Positions 37,303-45,535 of a stretch of 64,000 bases of DNA are shown here, piece after piece (positions within the stretch are counted from its first letter, which is position 1; each line of letters starts with the position of its first letter). The position numbers and the translations under genes are program-made. This DNA is from Vibrio sp. HB236076. GTDB taxonomy: Bacteria; Pseudomonadota; Gammaproteobacteria; Enterobacterales; Vibrionaceae. The notes beneath the pieces are model-generated. The model saw nothing but the letters and a program-made list of their open reading frames with translations. It did no database searches and had not been told where the DNA came from. The stretch lies in assembly GCF_040957575.1 (NCBI RefSeq), contig NZ_CP162601.1, forward strand, positions 1,364,001 to 1,428,000. Direction: 5' to 3'.

Positions 37303-39265
37303 ATTGACACTCGGTGTTTGCCTTGCGGCCGTTGTGATGTTTATTGCCGTGATAGTACTGCAACTGTCTCCAGTGGCATCTTGGTCTTTGGTCTGGGACA
37401 GTTTATGGGAATTGGATTGGAGTAACCCTGATTCGGTCTTATTACACTTAACATGGTGGCCGAGACTATTCATCACGCTTATCGTTGGCGCTGGCTTAGC
37501 CATGGCAGGTCTGTTGATGCAAGAAGTGCTAAGAAATCCTTTAGCCTCACCGGCAACATTAGGCGTGGCTAATGGGGCAAGTTTTACCATGATGGTAACG
37601 ACCTTATATTTTCCTTCCTTGATGACATTTTCTCAGCCAATGGTCGCAGTGTTTGGCGCAACCGCCACGCTTTTGGTCGTTTTGGCCTTATCTTGGCGCC
37701 GGTCTTTGTCGCCAATTGTGGTCGTTATTTCGGGCTTGGTTGTGAATCTTTATCTCGGCGCGTTAAGTACGGTTTTATTATTGCTAAATCAGGAAAAACT
37801 GGCCGGACTTATGGTATGGGGGGCAGGCTCACTTGTTCAAAGTGGTTGGCAAGATGTGAGCTATCTGACTTGGCGCTTAATTGGAGTCATACTGTTGGCG
37901 TTCTTGTTGCTCAAACCACTTAGATTACTAGCATTGAGTGAATCTGGTGCGAAAAGCCTCGGTGTCTCCATGGCTAAATTGCGCTTAATGTGTCTGACAC
38001 TGTCGGTATTGATAACGGCCTGGGTCGTAGCGAAAGTCGGCGTTATTGGATTTGTCGGGCTAGCAGCCCCCGCAATGACACGTGCTATGGGGGTAAGTTC
38101 GCTTAAATCGAGAGCATTATTGTCGCTAATACTTGGCGCTTTAATGTTATCCGTCACAGATTTACTGGTTCAAATGCTGCCGGTGCAAAGCGCCGCTTTT
38201 ATCTCAACCGGTATTGTCACGGCAGCACTGGGTGCGCCATTGTTATTGTGGTTATTACCTAAGCTAACACTTCAACCGCAAAATCAGGCGCCTCGTATTT
38301 CTTCAATGCCCGACAACAAGGTCGATTCGAAACACGTTTTTTTTGGTATAGCGATAACTTTAGTGGTGTTGTTGATCGTGTTTAGCACGGTTTCAAAACA
38401 ATCGGGTGGTTGGCACTGGCTCGTGCTGAGTGGTGACTGGTCGTTGTTACAATGGAGAGTGCCCCGCTTGATAGCCGCAATGCTATCAGGGCTTTTACTG
38501 GCCGTGGCCGGAACCTTAATACAAAGATTGACCGCGAACCCAATGGCCAGTCCTGAGATCATGGGGATAAGCTCTGGGGTTGCTTTGGGGGCTATGGTTG
38601 CAACACTGATCACTTATGGCTCATCAAAACTGACGGTATTAGGTGGTGGTGTCATTGGCGCTTTGTTGGCTATTGCTCTTGTGGTTGTGGTAAATCGGCG
38701 ATCTGGGTTTCAGCCAGAGCGCGTGTTACTCACCGGGGTATCGATTAGCGCTTTGATGAATGCCTGTCAAGCCTTTATCTTCGCCGGGGGAGATCCTCGT
38801 GCATATCAAATTTTGGCTTGGCTGTCTGGCTCGACTTACTTTGTTACTGAGTCAATACTACCGATTTTAGTACTCGTGTCATTGGTACTGACGTTATTGA
38901 GTTTTGTCACCTGTCGATGGTTGGATATTCTTCCTTTGGGAGCGAATGCCGCCTCTTCGGTTGGCATCTCTGTCGGTTTTGCAAGATTGAGCATCATCCT
39001 GCTGGTAGTACTGCTTACCGTTTCCGCTACCTTGGTGGTTGGCCCACTGAGTTTTATTGGTCTTATGGCGCCTCATATGGCAAGAGCGCTTGGTTTTTCT
39101 CGTGCGCGTGATCATTTAATCGGTGCGGCATTACTTGGTATGACGGTCATGTTGTGTGCTGACTGGATAGGACGTCAAATATTATATCCAGAAGACATCC
39201 CGGCAGGCATTGTGGCTTCATTGATTGGTGGAATGTATTTATTGTGGGGGCTCAGAAAAATCTAG
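37295..39265 (+). CDS. fhuB: Fused double-domain siderophore permease (FhuB-like)
   Basis: A 656-residue inner-membrane protein with two consecutive FecCD-type permease domains (about 1-325 and 345-656), the fusion characteristic of FhuB. Each half has the GLxMQ/GTLIQ-x-L-x-x-NP-x-ASPxxxGxxxG segment ([17 protein letters not shown] and [18 protein letters not shown]) and a GFVGL/SFIGL-APH coupling region. The ATG overlaps the fhuD stop as ATGAATAA. Confidence 0.95.
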   Translation: MNKLTLGVCLAAVVMFIAVIVLQLSPVASWSLVWDSLWELDWSNPDSVLLHLTWWPRLFITLIVGAGLAMAGLLMQEVLRNPLASPATLGVANGASFTMMVTTLYFPSLMTFSQPMVAVFGATATLLVVLALSWRRSLSPIVVVISGLVVNLYLGALSTVLLLLNQEKLAGLMVWGAGSLVQSGWQDVSYLTWRLIGVILLAFLLLKPLRLLALSESGAKSLGVSMAKLRLMCLTLSVLITAWVVAKVGVIGFVGLAAPAMTRAMGVSSLKSRALLSLILGALMLSVTDLLVQMLPVQSAAFISTGIVTAALGAPLLLWLLPKLTLQPQNQAPRISSMPDNKVDSKHVFFGIAITLVVLLIVFSTVSKQSGGWHWLVLSGDWSLLQWRVPRLIAAMLSGLLLAVAGTLIQRLTANPMASPEIMGISSGVALGAMVATLITYGSSKLTVLGGGVIGALLAIALVVVVNRRSGFQPERVLLTGVSISALMNACQAFIFAGGDPRAYQILAWLSGSTYFVTESILPILVLVSLVLTLLSFVTCRWLDILPLGANAASSVGISVGFARLSIILLVVLLTVSATLVVGPLSFIGLMAPHMARALGFSRARDHLIGAALLGMTVMLCADWIGRQILYPEDIPAGIVASLIGGMYLLWGLRKI

Positions 39266-39409
39266 TGAGTGACAGGGGGACGGTAAGCCAGCCATACATT
39301 AAGACGTGCGGACTGTTTTTGGGTAAGGTGCTTTTTCGATATGGCAATTGAATCTACAAATAAAGCCGACTGAACCCTATCATGACTGTCATCTTGGTGT
39401 GATTAAATT

Positions 39410-39503
39410 AAAAAAGCCCCGACGAGCGGGGCTGATTTAAAGGAGCGTTCCCAAGCATAGAACTGACTCCACAAGACACCACAACAACCAAAGTCATCAT
39501 GAT
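39410..39503 (-). ncRNA. Candidate small RNA on the minus strand
   Basis: A strong intrinsic terminator read on the minus strand (AGCCCCG-loop-CGGGGCT followed by T6) has no minus-strand gene to its right. About 75-95 bases upstream lies a TATAGT -10-like box (39515-39510), with a weak -35. The transcript would be about 94 nt, with a G/U-rich unstructured stretch (GGTTGTTGTGGTGTC) that could act as an Hfq-type seed. No match to a named RNA is recognised. It overlaps only an unlikely upstream extension of the HAD gene. Confidence 0.3.
39411..39433 (-). terminator. Orphan minus-strand intrinsic terminator
   Basis: A 7-bp GC-rich stem (39415-39421 with 39427-39433, loop ACGAG) is followed by a T-run only when read on the minus strand. 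Confidence 0.75.
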
Positions 39504-39593
39504 TTGGCTACTATAAACTACTTCAAAAGCTTATGCGAACATAATGACCGTATAAGTTTGATTTTTTTATCTATTTTGGACCTAAATAACACA

Positions 39594-40394
39594 ATGACAG
39601 CAAAAGTAAACCATTCGACCTTGCCACAGAATTGGCGGACCATTGACTGGGTGTTAACGGATGTCGATGACACTCTGACTTACCAAGGAAGGCTACCACC
39701 CGAAACTCTTATTGCACTTTCGCAATTACAGCAAGCGGGGATCAAGGTCATCGCGGTAACGGGAGCTTGTGCTGGTTGGTGTGATCACATTGCTCAGCTT
39801 TGGCCTGTTGATGCTGTCATTGGCGAAAATGGCGCTTTTATTATGCAGAAAAAAGCGGGTACTTTGACGATATCATCGGCGGTTGATATCGACGGAATGA
39901 GACAAAAACAACAGCAATTAAAACTAGAAGTGAGCGATATTTTGTCAGAGTATTGCGAATTAGAACTCACACTTGATCAAGCGTATCGTTTGTGTGAAGT
40001 CGCCATCGATATTGGTCAAAATCGTTCGAAAGTCGATCCAGACATTGTTAAACAAGTGGTTGAAAAAATACGAGCAACCGGGGCTCATGCCACGGCCAGT
40101 TCTATCCATATCAATGCTTGGTATGGCGAGCACTCAAAAAAAGTGACGTCATTAGATTTTTTATCTCAGCAAGGGCTAAAAGACGAAGAAATTGATACGC
40201 GCTGTTGCTATATCGGGGATTCACTGAATGATCAGGCGATGTTTGCGACTTTATCGAAAACGGTAGGTGTCGCCAACATCAAAAAATATTGGTTACAACT
40301 GACGGCTCATCCTAGCGTGGTGATGCAACATTCTGGCGGTTACGGGTTTTGTGAATTCACGGAACAATTGCTGCGTTTGAAAGATGAACCTTGA
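39594..40394 (+). CDS. HAD-superfamily (Cof/IIB type) phosphatase
   Basis: A 266-residue soluble hydrolase. Motif I DVDDTLT is at about 21-27, motif II contains VTGACAG, and motif IV GDSLNDQAMF is at about 207-216, with a GENGAFI segment typical of the IIB cap group that includes mannosyl-3-phosphoglycerate phosphatases and Cof proteins. The ATG at 39594 is preferred to a TTG at 39504, which would add 30 residues before the catalytic motif. Substrate is not predictable. It appears monocistronic. Confidence 0.82.
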   Translation: MTAKVNHSTLPQNWRTIDWVLTDVDDTLTYQGRLPPETLIALSQLQQAGIKVIAVTGACAGWCDHIAQLWPVDAVIGENGAFIMQKKAGTLTISSAVDIDGMRQKQQQLKLEVSDILSEYCELELTLDQAYRLCEVAIDIGQNRSKVDPDIVKQVVEKIRATGAHATASSIHINAWYGEHSKKVTSLDFLSQQGLKDEEIDTRCCYIGDSLNDQAMFATLSKTVGVANIKKYWLQLTAHPSVVMQHSGGYGFCEFTEQLLRLKDEP

Positions 40395-40513
40395 ATACTG
40401 ATCCTGTGTTATGACATTAGGCGTAGTTGAGGATATGATTGACTATTGCCTTTAACTACCGGTGAGGCCTAGTTTTAAATTATAGAGGCCATTGCAGATA
40501 AATTAATCAGCCC

Positions 40514-40552
40514 AAAAGCCACTGTCTCGATAACCGGATGCAGTGGCTTTTT
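40514..40552. terminator. Terminator-like hairpin after the HAD gene
   Basis: AAAGCCACTG (40515-40524) and CAGTGGCTTT (40541-40550) form a perfect 10-bp stem with T5 following on the plus strand and an A-run on the other side. It could act in both directions. Confidence 0.8.
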
Positions 40553-40587
40553 CGTATTATGACGGCAGTGTGTCTTGCTTAGAGGTA

Positions 40588-40732
40588 ATACCAATTTGAT
40601 TAAGTGTCTGGTCAATGATAACGCAGGGAAAAACGTGAAAAACAGGTAAGAAAAGACAGCGAGTCATTATTCTACCAGTGATTTTTTAACGAGGTTATCG
40701 AGTTTTACCCCGCTATTGAGTTAGATTGGTAT
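40588..40732 (+). repeat. ATACCAATCTGA-ended intergenic repeat, copy A
   Basis: A 145-base element bounded by ATACCAATTTGA and TTAGATTGGTAT, imperfect 12-base terminal inverted repeats. Internal similarity to the copy at 49348-49504 (same orientation) is clear: GTCAATGATA-CGCAG-GAAAAA near the left and CCGCTATTGAGTTAGATTGGTAT at the right. It looks like a non-autonomous miniature element. Confidence 0.75.
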
Positions 40733-40736
40733 ATGA

Positions 40737-41579
40737 TCACTTCGTCGATTGAGATTGCTTGAGCAATGCTTTAATTTCCGCTATCTCATGCTGCAATGCC
40801 TCCACTTGCTCGTGAGTGGCAAATTTTTGAGCGGAGGACGTAAGAGCAGTAGTATCCTTAGCGGCTTTTTTTTCGGCCTCAGCAGAGGCGTGCTCTTCTG
40901 TCATGGTTTCAATCACAACACCGATCATCATATTTAAAAAGACAAAGGCAGTTAAGAAAATAAACGTTAAATAGTAAATCCAACTTAATGGGTAAACCGC
41001 CATGGTTTCATACATGACATCAGTCCAATCTTCGAAAGTGGCAATGCGAAACAAGGTTAGCATTGAGATCGATACGTCCCCCCATAGCACTTCGTTAATG
41101 GCTGAGAAAATTAAACTGCCAATAACGGCGTAGATGTAGAAAATAATAAACATTAATACGCCGATGTAGCTCATCTTGGGTATTGCTTTAAATAACGCAT
41201 TGATCAGCAGTTTCAATTGAGGTACAGCCGAGACCAAGCGCAACACTCGAAACACGCGTAGCAAGCGAGCAATCAAAATACCTTGGCCAGCACTTGGAAC
41301 CAAGCTGCCTATTACTATCAGGGTATCAAACCAATTCCAGCCACTTTTAAAAAAATCGGCTTTGTTTTGATATGAAAAAAACTTAATTACAATTTCAACT
41401 AAGAAGAACACTAAGATAAATTGATCGAGCCAATATATGGTGAGGCGCACACTACTTGGTAGCTCAAACGTGTTCGCTCCAATGGACAAAGCGGCCAGTA
41501 TGATCACCGAGACCGTAATCGCTTGAAAGTGTTTGTTGTTATTAATGGCGGTTAACCAAGTGTGCAATGACGAAAGCAT
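40737..41579 (-). CDS. Voltage-gated cation channel (bacterial NaV/CaV family)
   Basis: A 280-residue single-domain channel with six transmembrane segments; four copies would form the pore. S4 at about 101-115 has arginines at 105, 108, 111 and 114, every third position. The pore loop reads T181-F-E-D-W-T-D187. Compared with the NavAb filter (T-L-E-S-W-S-M) it has extra aspartates at the positions that confer Ca2+ selectivity in engineered CavAb. A Glu/Ala/Lys-rich C-terminal coiled coil at about 250-275 is typical of tetrameric channels. The gene is monocistronic with a structured leader. Confidence 0.92.
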   Translation of the reverse strand: MLSSLHTWLTAINNNKHFQAITVSVIILAALSIGANTFELPSSVRLTIYWLDQFILVFFLVEIVIKFFSYQNKADFFKSGWNWFDTLIVIGSLVPSAGQGILIARLLRVFRVLRLVSAVPQLKLLINALFKAIPKMSYIGVLMFIIFYIYAVIGSLIFSAINEVLWGDVSISMLTLFRIATFEDWTDVMYETMAVYPLSWIYYLTFIFLTAFVFLNMMIGVVIETMTEEHASAEAEKKAAKDTTALTSSAQKFATHEQVEALQHEIAEIKALLKQSQSTK

Positions 41580-41633
41580 TGATTCTCTATCCTTTTTTAC
41601 CAGTGAAGCAAATTAAAGTTTGCTAGAGAATCA
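41580..41633 (-). promoter_or_regulatory. Leader hairpin blocking the channel's translation start region
   Basis: On the minus strand the ribosome site AAAGGA is followed by TAGAGAATCA and then the ATG. TAGAGAATCA is perfectly complementary to TGATTCTCTA located 34 bases further upstream (41624-41633). The intervening loop holds another small stem (AGCAAA/TTTGCT). Pairing would occupy the whole spacer between Shine-Dalgarno and start codon, so translational control, for example by temperature or a ligand, is plausible. Confidence 0.55.
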
Positions 41634-41801
41634 TATAATGTCCACCGTTTTATAGCGAGTAGTCCTTGTAAGCATTTTTTTCAACTCCCGTCCTATCTAG
41701 GTCCGTTATAGAGTGAGTAGAAAGGTGAAATTGAGCTCCCATTTCGTCTACACCACGACGTTAACCGAGATGAGTCAGCACTAAGGAGTTATGTGTAGGC
41801 T

Positions 41802-42170
41802 TTACAACTCGTCTGCTAGGGTGAGGGCATCTGTCTGAGGGAAGTGCATATTTATCGTGCCATTTTCATGGAGTTCAAAGCGCACTTTTTCGTGAACCAC
41901 TCCCTGATCCGATTTATCAGAACAGCCATGAAAAAATTGCCAATCAACGCAATAATGCAGACGAAACTTATTGTGTTCTAGCCATTCAACAAGGGTGAGT
42001 TTCGGTTGCCCTACAATGTGCGCCTCGCTGTCAATGTAAGAAAGATCAGGCAGTAATTGTTGGCTCAATTCAGGAAGCTCTTGCTCTAGGTGAATAAGCA
42101 GGTTTTGGCACAAGGTATCTTTGGATTGAGTGATGTTGTGTGGTGGAAATTTATTAAATAGTTCAGTCAT
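41802..42170 (-). CDS. Hypothetical protein of 122 residues
   Basis: I do not recognise this protein. It is acidic and soluble, without signal peptide or membrane segment. The N-terminal half is helical (CQNLLIHLEQELPELSQQLL) and the C-terminal half has several His and aromatic residues (FRLHYCVDWQFFHGC) and beta-like stretches. It has no near neighbour in the same direction except the channel gene 222 bases away. Because of its length and ordinary base composition it is probably a real gene, but the start and function are uncertain. Confidence 0.55.
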   Translation of the reverse strand: MTELFNKFPPHNITQSKDTLCQNLLIHLEQELPELSQQLLPDLSYIDSEAHIVGQPKLTLVEWLEHNKFRLHYCVDWQFFHGCSDKSDQGVVHEKVRFELHENGTINMHFPQTDALTLADEL

Positions 42171-42300
42171 TTGGAGCCATTAAGTTCGTTAACAGGTGCA
42201 TCGCGGCTGGTGATAATAGGCAAACAAGGCTCAAAGAGCGGCTAGCTTGTGGTTGGTTGTCCGCGGTATCACTTTTAGTTGTACCATAAATTTCATGTCG

Positions 42301-42318
42301 CTGAAACATAACTGACAT
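42301..42318 (+). promoter_or_regulatory. Pho-box-like direct repeat upstream of the ABC/MBL/IMPase cluster
   Basis: CTGAAAC-ATAA-CTGACAT forms two 7-base repeats 11 bases apart around an AT-rich spacer, the architecture of a PhoB site (12 of 18 positions match CTGTCATAAATCTGTCAT). It lies about 85 bases before the binding-protein gene. The match is imperfect, so PhoB control is a hypothesis supported by the phosphatase genes downstream. Confidence 0.35.
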
Positions 42319-42345
42319 CCGGTTTGATTATCGTTTACACAGTCT

Positions 42346-42361
42346 TTGCACGCGTGTGCAA
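42346..42361. promoter_or_regulatory. LacI-type operator upstream of the ABC/MBL/IMPase cluster
   Basis: TTGCACGCGTGTGCAA is a 16-bp CG-centred palindrome with one mismatched pair, 25 bases upstream of the binding-protein ATG. This is the expected form of a LacI-family operator, and the last gene of the cluster encodes such a regulator. Confidence 0.7.
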
Positions 42362-42385
42362 TTGTTTTGTAAAAGGGAAGCGAAC

Positions 42386-43603
42386 ATGTTTAAAAAAATT
42401 GCCGTTGCAGCCAGTGTATTGGCCGCGACATCCTCATTGACTTGGGCGACAGAGTTAACTATTGCGGGGCGAGACAGCAGTTACGGCCAAGCGCTAGAGT
42501 ACGTTGTTAATGCATACAAACAAGACCACCCAGACACCGACATTACGTTAGTGAAAAGACCGGGTAAGGGGTTGTATGAAAGTGTGGTGTTGTCGATGCG
42601 TGAGCAAACAGGGAATTATGATGTGATCATGATGGATGATACCTGGGCACCAGAGTTTTTCAGTCAGTCATGGCTCAGCCCATTGTCATCCTCTATGAGC
42701 AATCAAGATTTTATCGACACGACACTCGATATAGGGCGTTATCCAGATCCCAATGGCCAAGTTTACGCAGTGCCAATGGTTGGTAACGTTGCTATGTTTG
42801 CTTGGAATAAAGCCACGTTTACACAATCAGGTATCACTCAACCAAACAATTGGAGTGAGGTACTCGAGGCAGCAAAAATCATTAATGCAAAAGAAGGTCA
42901 CCACGGCGTTGTCTTTCGCGGCGTGAAGGGCAACCCTATTGTGACCGGCTTTTTACCCATCTTGTGGGGATACGGTGCGGACGTTGTCGATGCCAATGGC
43001 CAATCAACACTCAATACTCCAGAGGCCTTACAGGCGTTAAAAACCTTTATTGAGTTAAAGAAATACGCCCCTAAAGGTGTGGATGTGTACAACGCTGACG
43101 AAGTTCGCAATGCGTTACAGACAAATCAAGTCGCTATGGCCATTGAAGTGTGGCCGGCTTGGATTCCAGACCTTGATAACTCGAGTGTATCGGACGTTGT
43201 TGGTGACATACAGATCATGTCACCGCCAGCAGAGACCGGTCAGCCTTCTCCTATGTTAGGGATTTGGCAGTTAGCTATCCCCAAGGATGCCAAAAATAAA
43301 CCAGAAGCGGAATTATTTATTCAATTTGCTACCAGTGCCCCAATTCAAAAAGCGCTGGCGTTAGAATTTGGTATCCCACCAACCCGTCAAAGCGTTTACC
43401 TAGACGAACAAGTGGTAAATCAATACCGCTGGTACCCACAACAAGCTCAGGCATTGGCAAGTGCTAAGCCAAGGCCGCGAATTCAGAATTGGGCCCAAGT
43501 AGAAAGTATTTTAGGTGACTTTTTGCAATTAGCGATGCTTGGCCAAATGTCACCAGAGCAAGCTTTACAACAAGCAGAACGTCGTATTAATCGCTTGAAG
43601 TAA
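42386..43603 (+). CDS. ABC transporter extracellular substrate-binding protein (sugar type)
   Basis: A 405-residue periplasmic protein with a signal peptide ending near SSLTWA and a type I (SBP_bac_1-like) fold: TELTIAGRDSSYGQALEYVV at the start, DVIMMDDTWAPEFF and PKDAKNKPEAELFIQFATS later. Such proteins bind sugars, polyols or glycerophosphate-type esters. An AAAAGGGAAG site precedes the ATG at 42386. It is the first gene of a transporter-hydrolase-phosphatase cluster. A 250-base gap with a repeat element separates it from the permease genes. Confidence 0.9.
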   Translation: MFKKIAVAASVLAATSSLTWATELTIAGRDSSYGQALEYVVNAYKQDHPDTDITLVKRPGKGLYESVVLSMREQTGNYDVIMMDDTWAPEFFSQSWLSPLSSSMSNQDFIDTTLDIGRYPDPNGQVYAVPMVGNVAMFAWNKATFTQSGITQPNNWSEVLEAAKIINAKEGHHGVVFRGVKGNPIVTGFLPILWGYGADVVDANGQSTLNTPEALQALKTFIELKKYAPKGVDVYNADEVRNALQTNQVAMAIEVWPAWIPDLDNSSVSDVVGDIQIMSPPAETGQPSPMLGIWQLAIPKDAKNKPEAELFIQFATSAPIQKALALEFGIPPTRQSVYLDEQVVNQYRWYPQQAQALASAKPRPRIQNWAQVESILGDFLQLAMLGQMSPEQALQQAERRINRLK

Positions 43604-43628
43604 GCCCTGCTAGAAAAGGGATTTAAAA

Positions 43629-43791
43629 ATACCAATCTGACTCAATTATTGGTTAAGAACTCGAGCACATCGTCAGGAAAATCACTGGTAGGGTAACGGT
43701 TTAAATTCTTGTCTTTAGAAGAAAAGTGGTTGCCTTATCCTCTAGCTTTTTCCAGCGCTTTCATTGACCCAATACTCAATCAGGTTGGTAT
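43629..43791 (-). repeat. ATACCAATCTGA-ended intergenic repeat, copy B
   Basis: A 163-base element inverted relative to copies A and C. Its right end, read on the minus strand, begins ATACCAACCTGA and continues with the same GTCAATGA-AGCGC-G-GAAAAAGCT stretch. It lies between the binding-protein gene and the first permease gene of an otherwise compact operon. Confidence 0.75.
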
Positions 43792-43853
43792 TACAATCCG
43801 CAAGGCCATACGGGTTAAGCGGTTTCTATTCTGATAGCAAATAGATTGAAATT

Positions 43854-44717
43854 ATGAAATTTAATGATGTAAAGCAGGGTTTTAGCTTGCTTATTCCTGC
43901 GTTAATGATATTGGCACTCTTGACGCTTTATCCCATTGTCTCCGTCATTTTTAACGCATTCTTCGAATATGAGCAGGGCACCTTGCACTTTAGTGGGTGG
44001 GACAATTTTTCATTGCTACTCAATGATTTTTTCTTCCTGGTTGCGATTAAAAATACGTTTGTCTTTACCCTGGTAGCATCCTGTGGGCAGGTGTTATTGG
44101 GCTTAATATTGGCGTTATTGTTTAATCAACACTTTCCCGGACGACGCTTTGCCTTACCCATTGTCATCTACCCAATGATGATATCGACGTTGGTCTGCTC
44201 TGCGATTTGGCGTTCTTGGTATCATTATGACTTTGGTTTTCTCAACGCGGTTTTAGTCAAAATAGGCCTGCCTGCACAAGAGTGGTTATTTAACCCAGAT
44301 TTGGCGTTGTACGCGATTGCAGTAGTGGATACCTGGCAGTGGACACCAATGGCATTTTTGATCATTTTAGCAGGATTACAGTCTATCCCTAAGGACATAG
44401 GTGAAGCGGCCTTAGTCGATGGTGCAAACGGGTGGCGAACCACTGTGTATATCACTTTACCCCTGATCCAAAAACAAATTTTGTTGGCTTTATTATTGCG
44501 ATCCATTGATACCTTTAAGCTGTTCGATAAGGTCTACGTGTTAACAGGGGGAGGGCCAGGCAATGCAACAGAGACGCTCTCCATGTTTGTCTATAAATAC
44601 GGTTTTCGCTTTTTTGACTTAGGTCTAGCGAGTGCATCCTCGGTGGTGATGATTGTCATTTCTTTAGCGATGACCTTAGTTTACGCCAAACGAGTTATGG
44701 GGGGAGGTGAGCGATGA
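43854..44717 (+). CDS. ABC transporter permease, MalF/UgpA type
   Basis: A 287-residue inner-membrane protein with six hydrophobic segments and the EAA loop (GEAALVDGANGWRTTVYITLPLI) at about 182-204, which contacts the ATPase. It overlaps the next permease gene by 4 bases. The family transports sugars and glycerol-3-phosphate or its diesters. Confidence 0.93.
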   Translation: MKFNDVKQGFSLLIPALMILALLTLYPIVSVIFNAFFEYEQGTLHFSGWDNFSLLLNDFFFLVAIKNTFVFTLVASCGQVLLGLILALLFNQHFPGRRFALPIVIYPMMISTLVCSAIWRSWYHYDFGFLNAVLVKIGLPAQEWLFNPDLALYAIAVVDTWQWTPMAFLIILAGLQSIPKDIGEAALVDGANGWRTTVYITLPLIQKQILLALLLRSIDTFKLFDKVYVLTGGGPGNATETLSMFVYKYGFRFFDLGLASASSVVMIVISLAMTLVYAKRVMGGGER

Positions 44718-45526
44718 AAGCCAAAATACAGATGTTTTTTGTTTGGTTCCTTACCGGTCTTTTTTTACTGCCAGTCGTGTGGATGTTTGGTACTGCCTTT
44801 AAACCCGCAGAGGAAATTGTACAGGCAGATACCGCGTTATTGCCTTCTTCTTGGACACTTAGCGCTTTTGCTTCTCTTTGGCAGGGTGAGATGTTTACGC
44901 TGCTCAGTAATACGATTTTCATTTCGATATCGGCAACCTTATTTTCTGTCGCAGTCGCGTTTTTGGCTGCGTATGCCTTGGTACGCTACCGCTTTCCGGC
45001 GAAGTTTGATCATGTCTTTTTGCTTTTGGTTTTGATCATTAAAATGATGCCACCAATTGTTATTGCGATTCCATTGTATTCATTGATGAATCAAGCTGAT
45101 TTGCTCAACAGCAAGATCGGACTTATTTTGGCCTATCAGGTCTATACATTGCCGTTTTGCATTTGGATGTTACTCGGTTTCATTCGTGATATTCCGATTG
45201 ATATTGAAGAAGCGGGGATGATGGATGGTGCCAAACTCATCCCTCGTTTGTACCATATTGTTTTCCCATTGTGTGCCCCTGGGCTCGTGGCTACCTCGAT
45301 TTTTGCCATGATATTGGGTTGGAACGAGTTTTTGTTTTCCTTGTTATTTATGCACACGCCAGAACAATTCACCATTCCTTTGTTTATCGCCAATTTTATT
45401 ACAGAAGATGGAACCGAATGGGGGCAATTAATGGCGATTGGTTTGCTCTCCTCATTACCTATGCTGGCACTGGCCGGTTACATGCAGCGATATTTATTGC
45501 GCGGATTTTCGATGGGATTGAAGTAG
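44714..45526 (+). CDS. ABC transporter permease, MalG/UgpE type
   Basis: A 270-residue membrane protein with six hydrophobic segments and the EAA loop (IEEAGMMDGAKLIPRLYHIVFPL) at about 160-182. Its ATG overlaps the preceding stop (ATGA), so the permeases are translationally coupled and should form the heterodimeric channel. Confidence 0.93.
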   Translation: MKAKIQMFFVWFLTGLFLLPVVWMFGTAFKPAEEIVQADTALLPSSWTLSAFASLWQGEMFTLLSNTIFISISATLFSVAVAFLAAYALVRYRFPAKFDHVFLLLVLIIKMMPPIVIAIPLYSLMNQADLLNSKIGLILAYQVYTLPFCIWMLLGFIRDIPIDIEEAGMMDGAKLIPRLYHIVFPLCAPGLVATSIFAMILGWNEFLFSLLFMHTPEQFTIPLFIANFITEDGTEWGQLMAIGLLSSLPMLALAGYMQRYLLRGFSMGLK

Positions 45527-45535
45527 GACCCTATA

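Larger units (their letters stand above)
39266..39593. other. Intergenic region between fhuB and HAD phosphatase gene
   Basis: No supported protein-coding gene. It holds a terminator oriented to the minus strand (39411-39433) that serves no annotated minus-strand gene, and a possible small RNA upstream of it on that strand. Confidence 0.55.
40395..40736. other. Intergenic region with terminator and repeat element
   Basis: A 342-base spacer between the HAD gene and the convergent ion-channel gene. It contains a terminator-like hairpin (40514-40552) and a 145-base repeat copy (40588-40732); no gene is seen. Confidence 0.6.
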
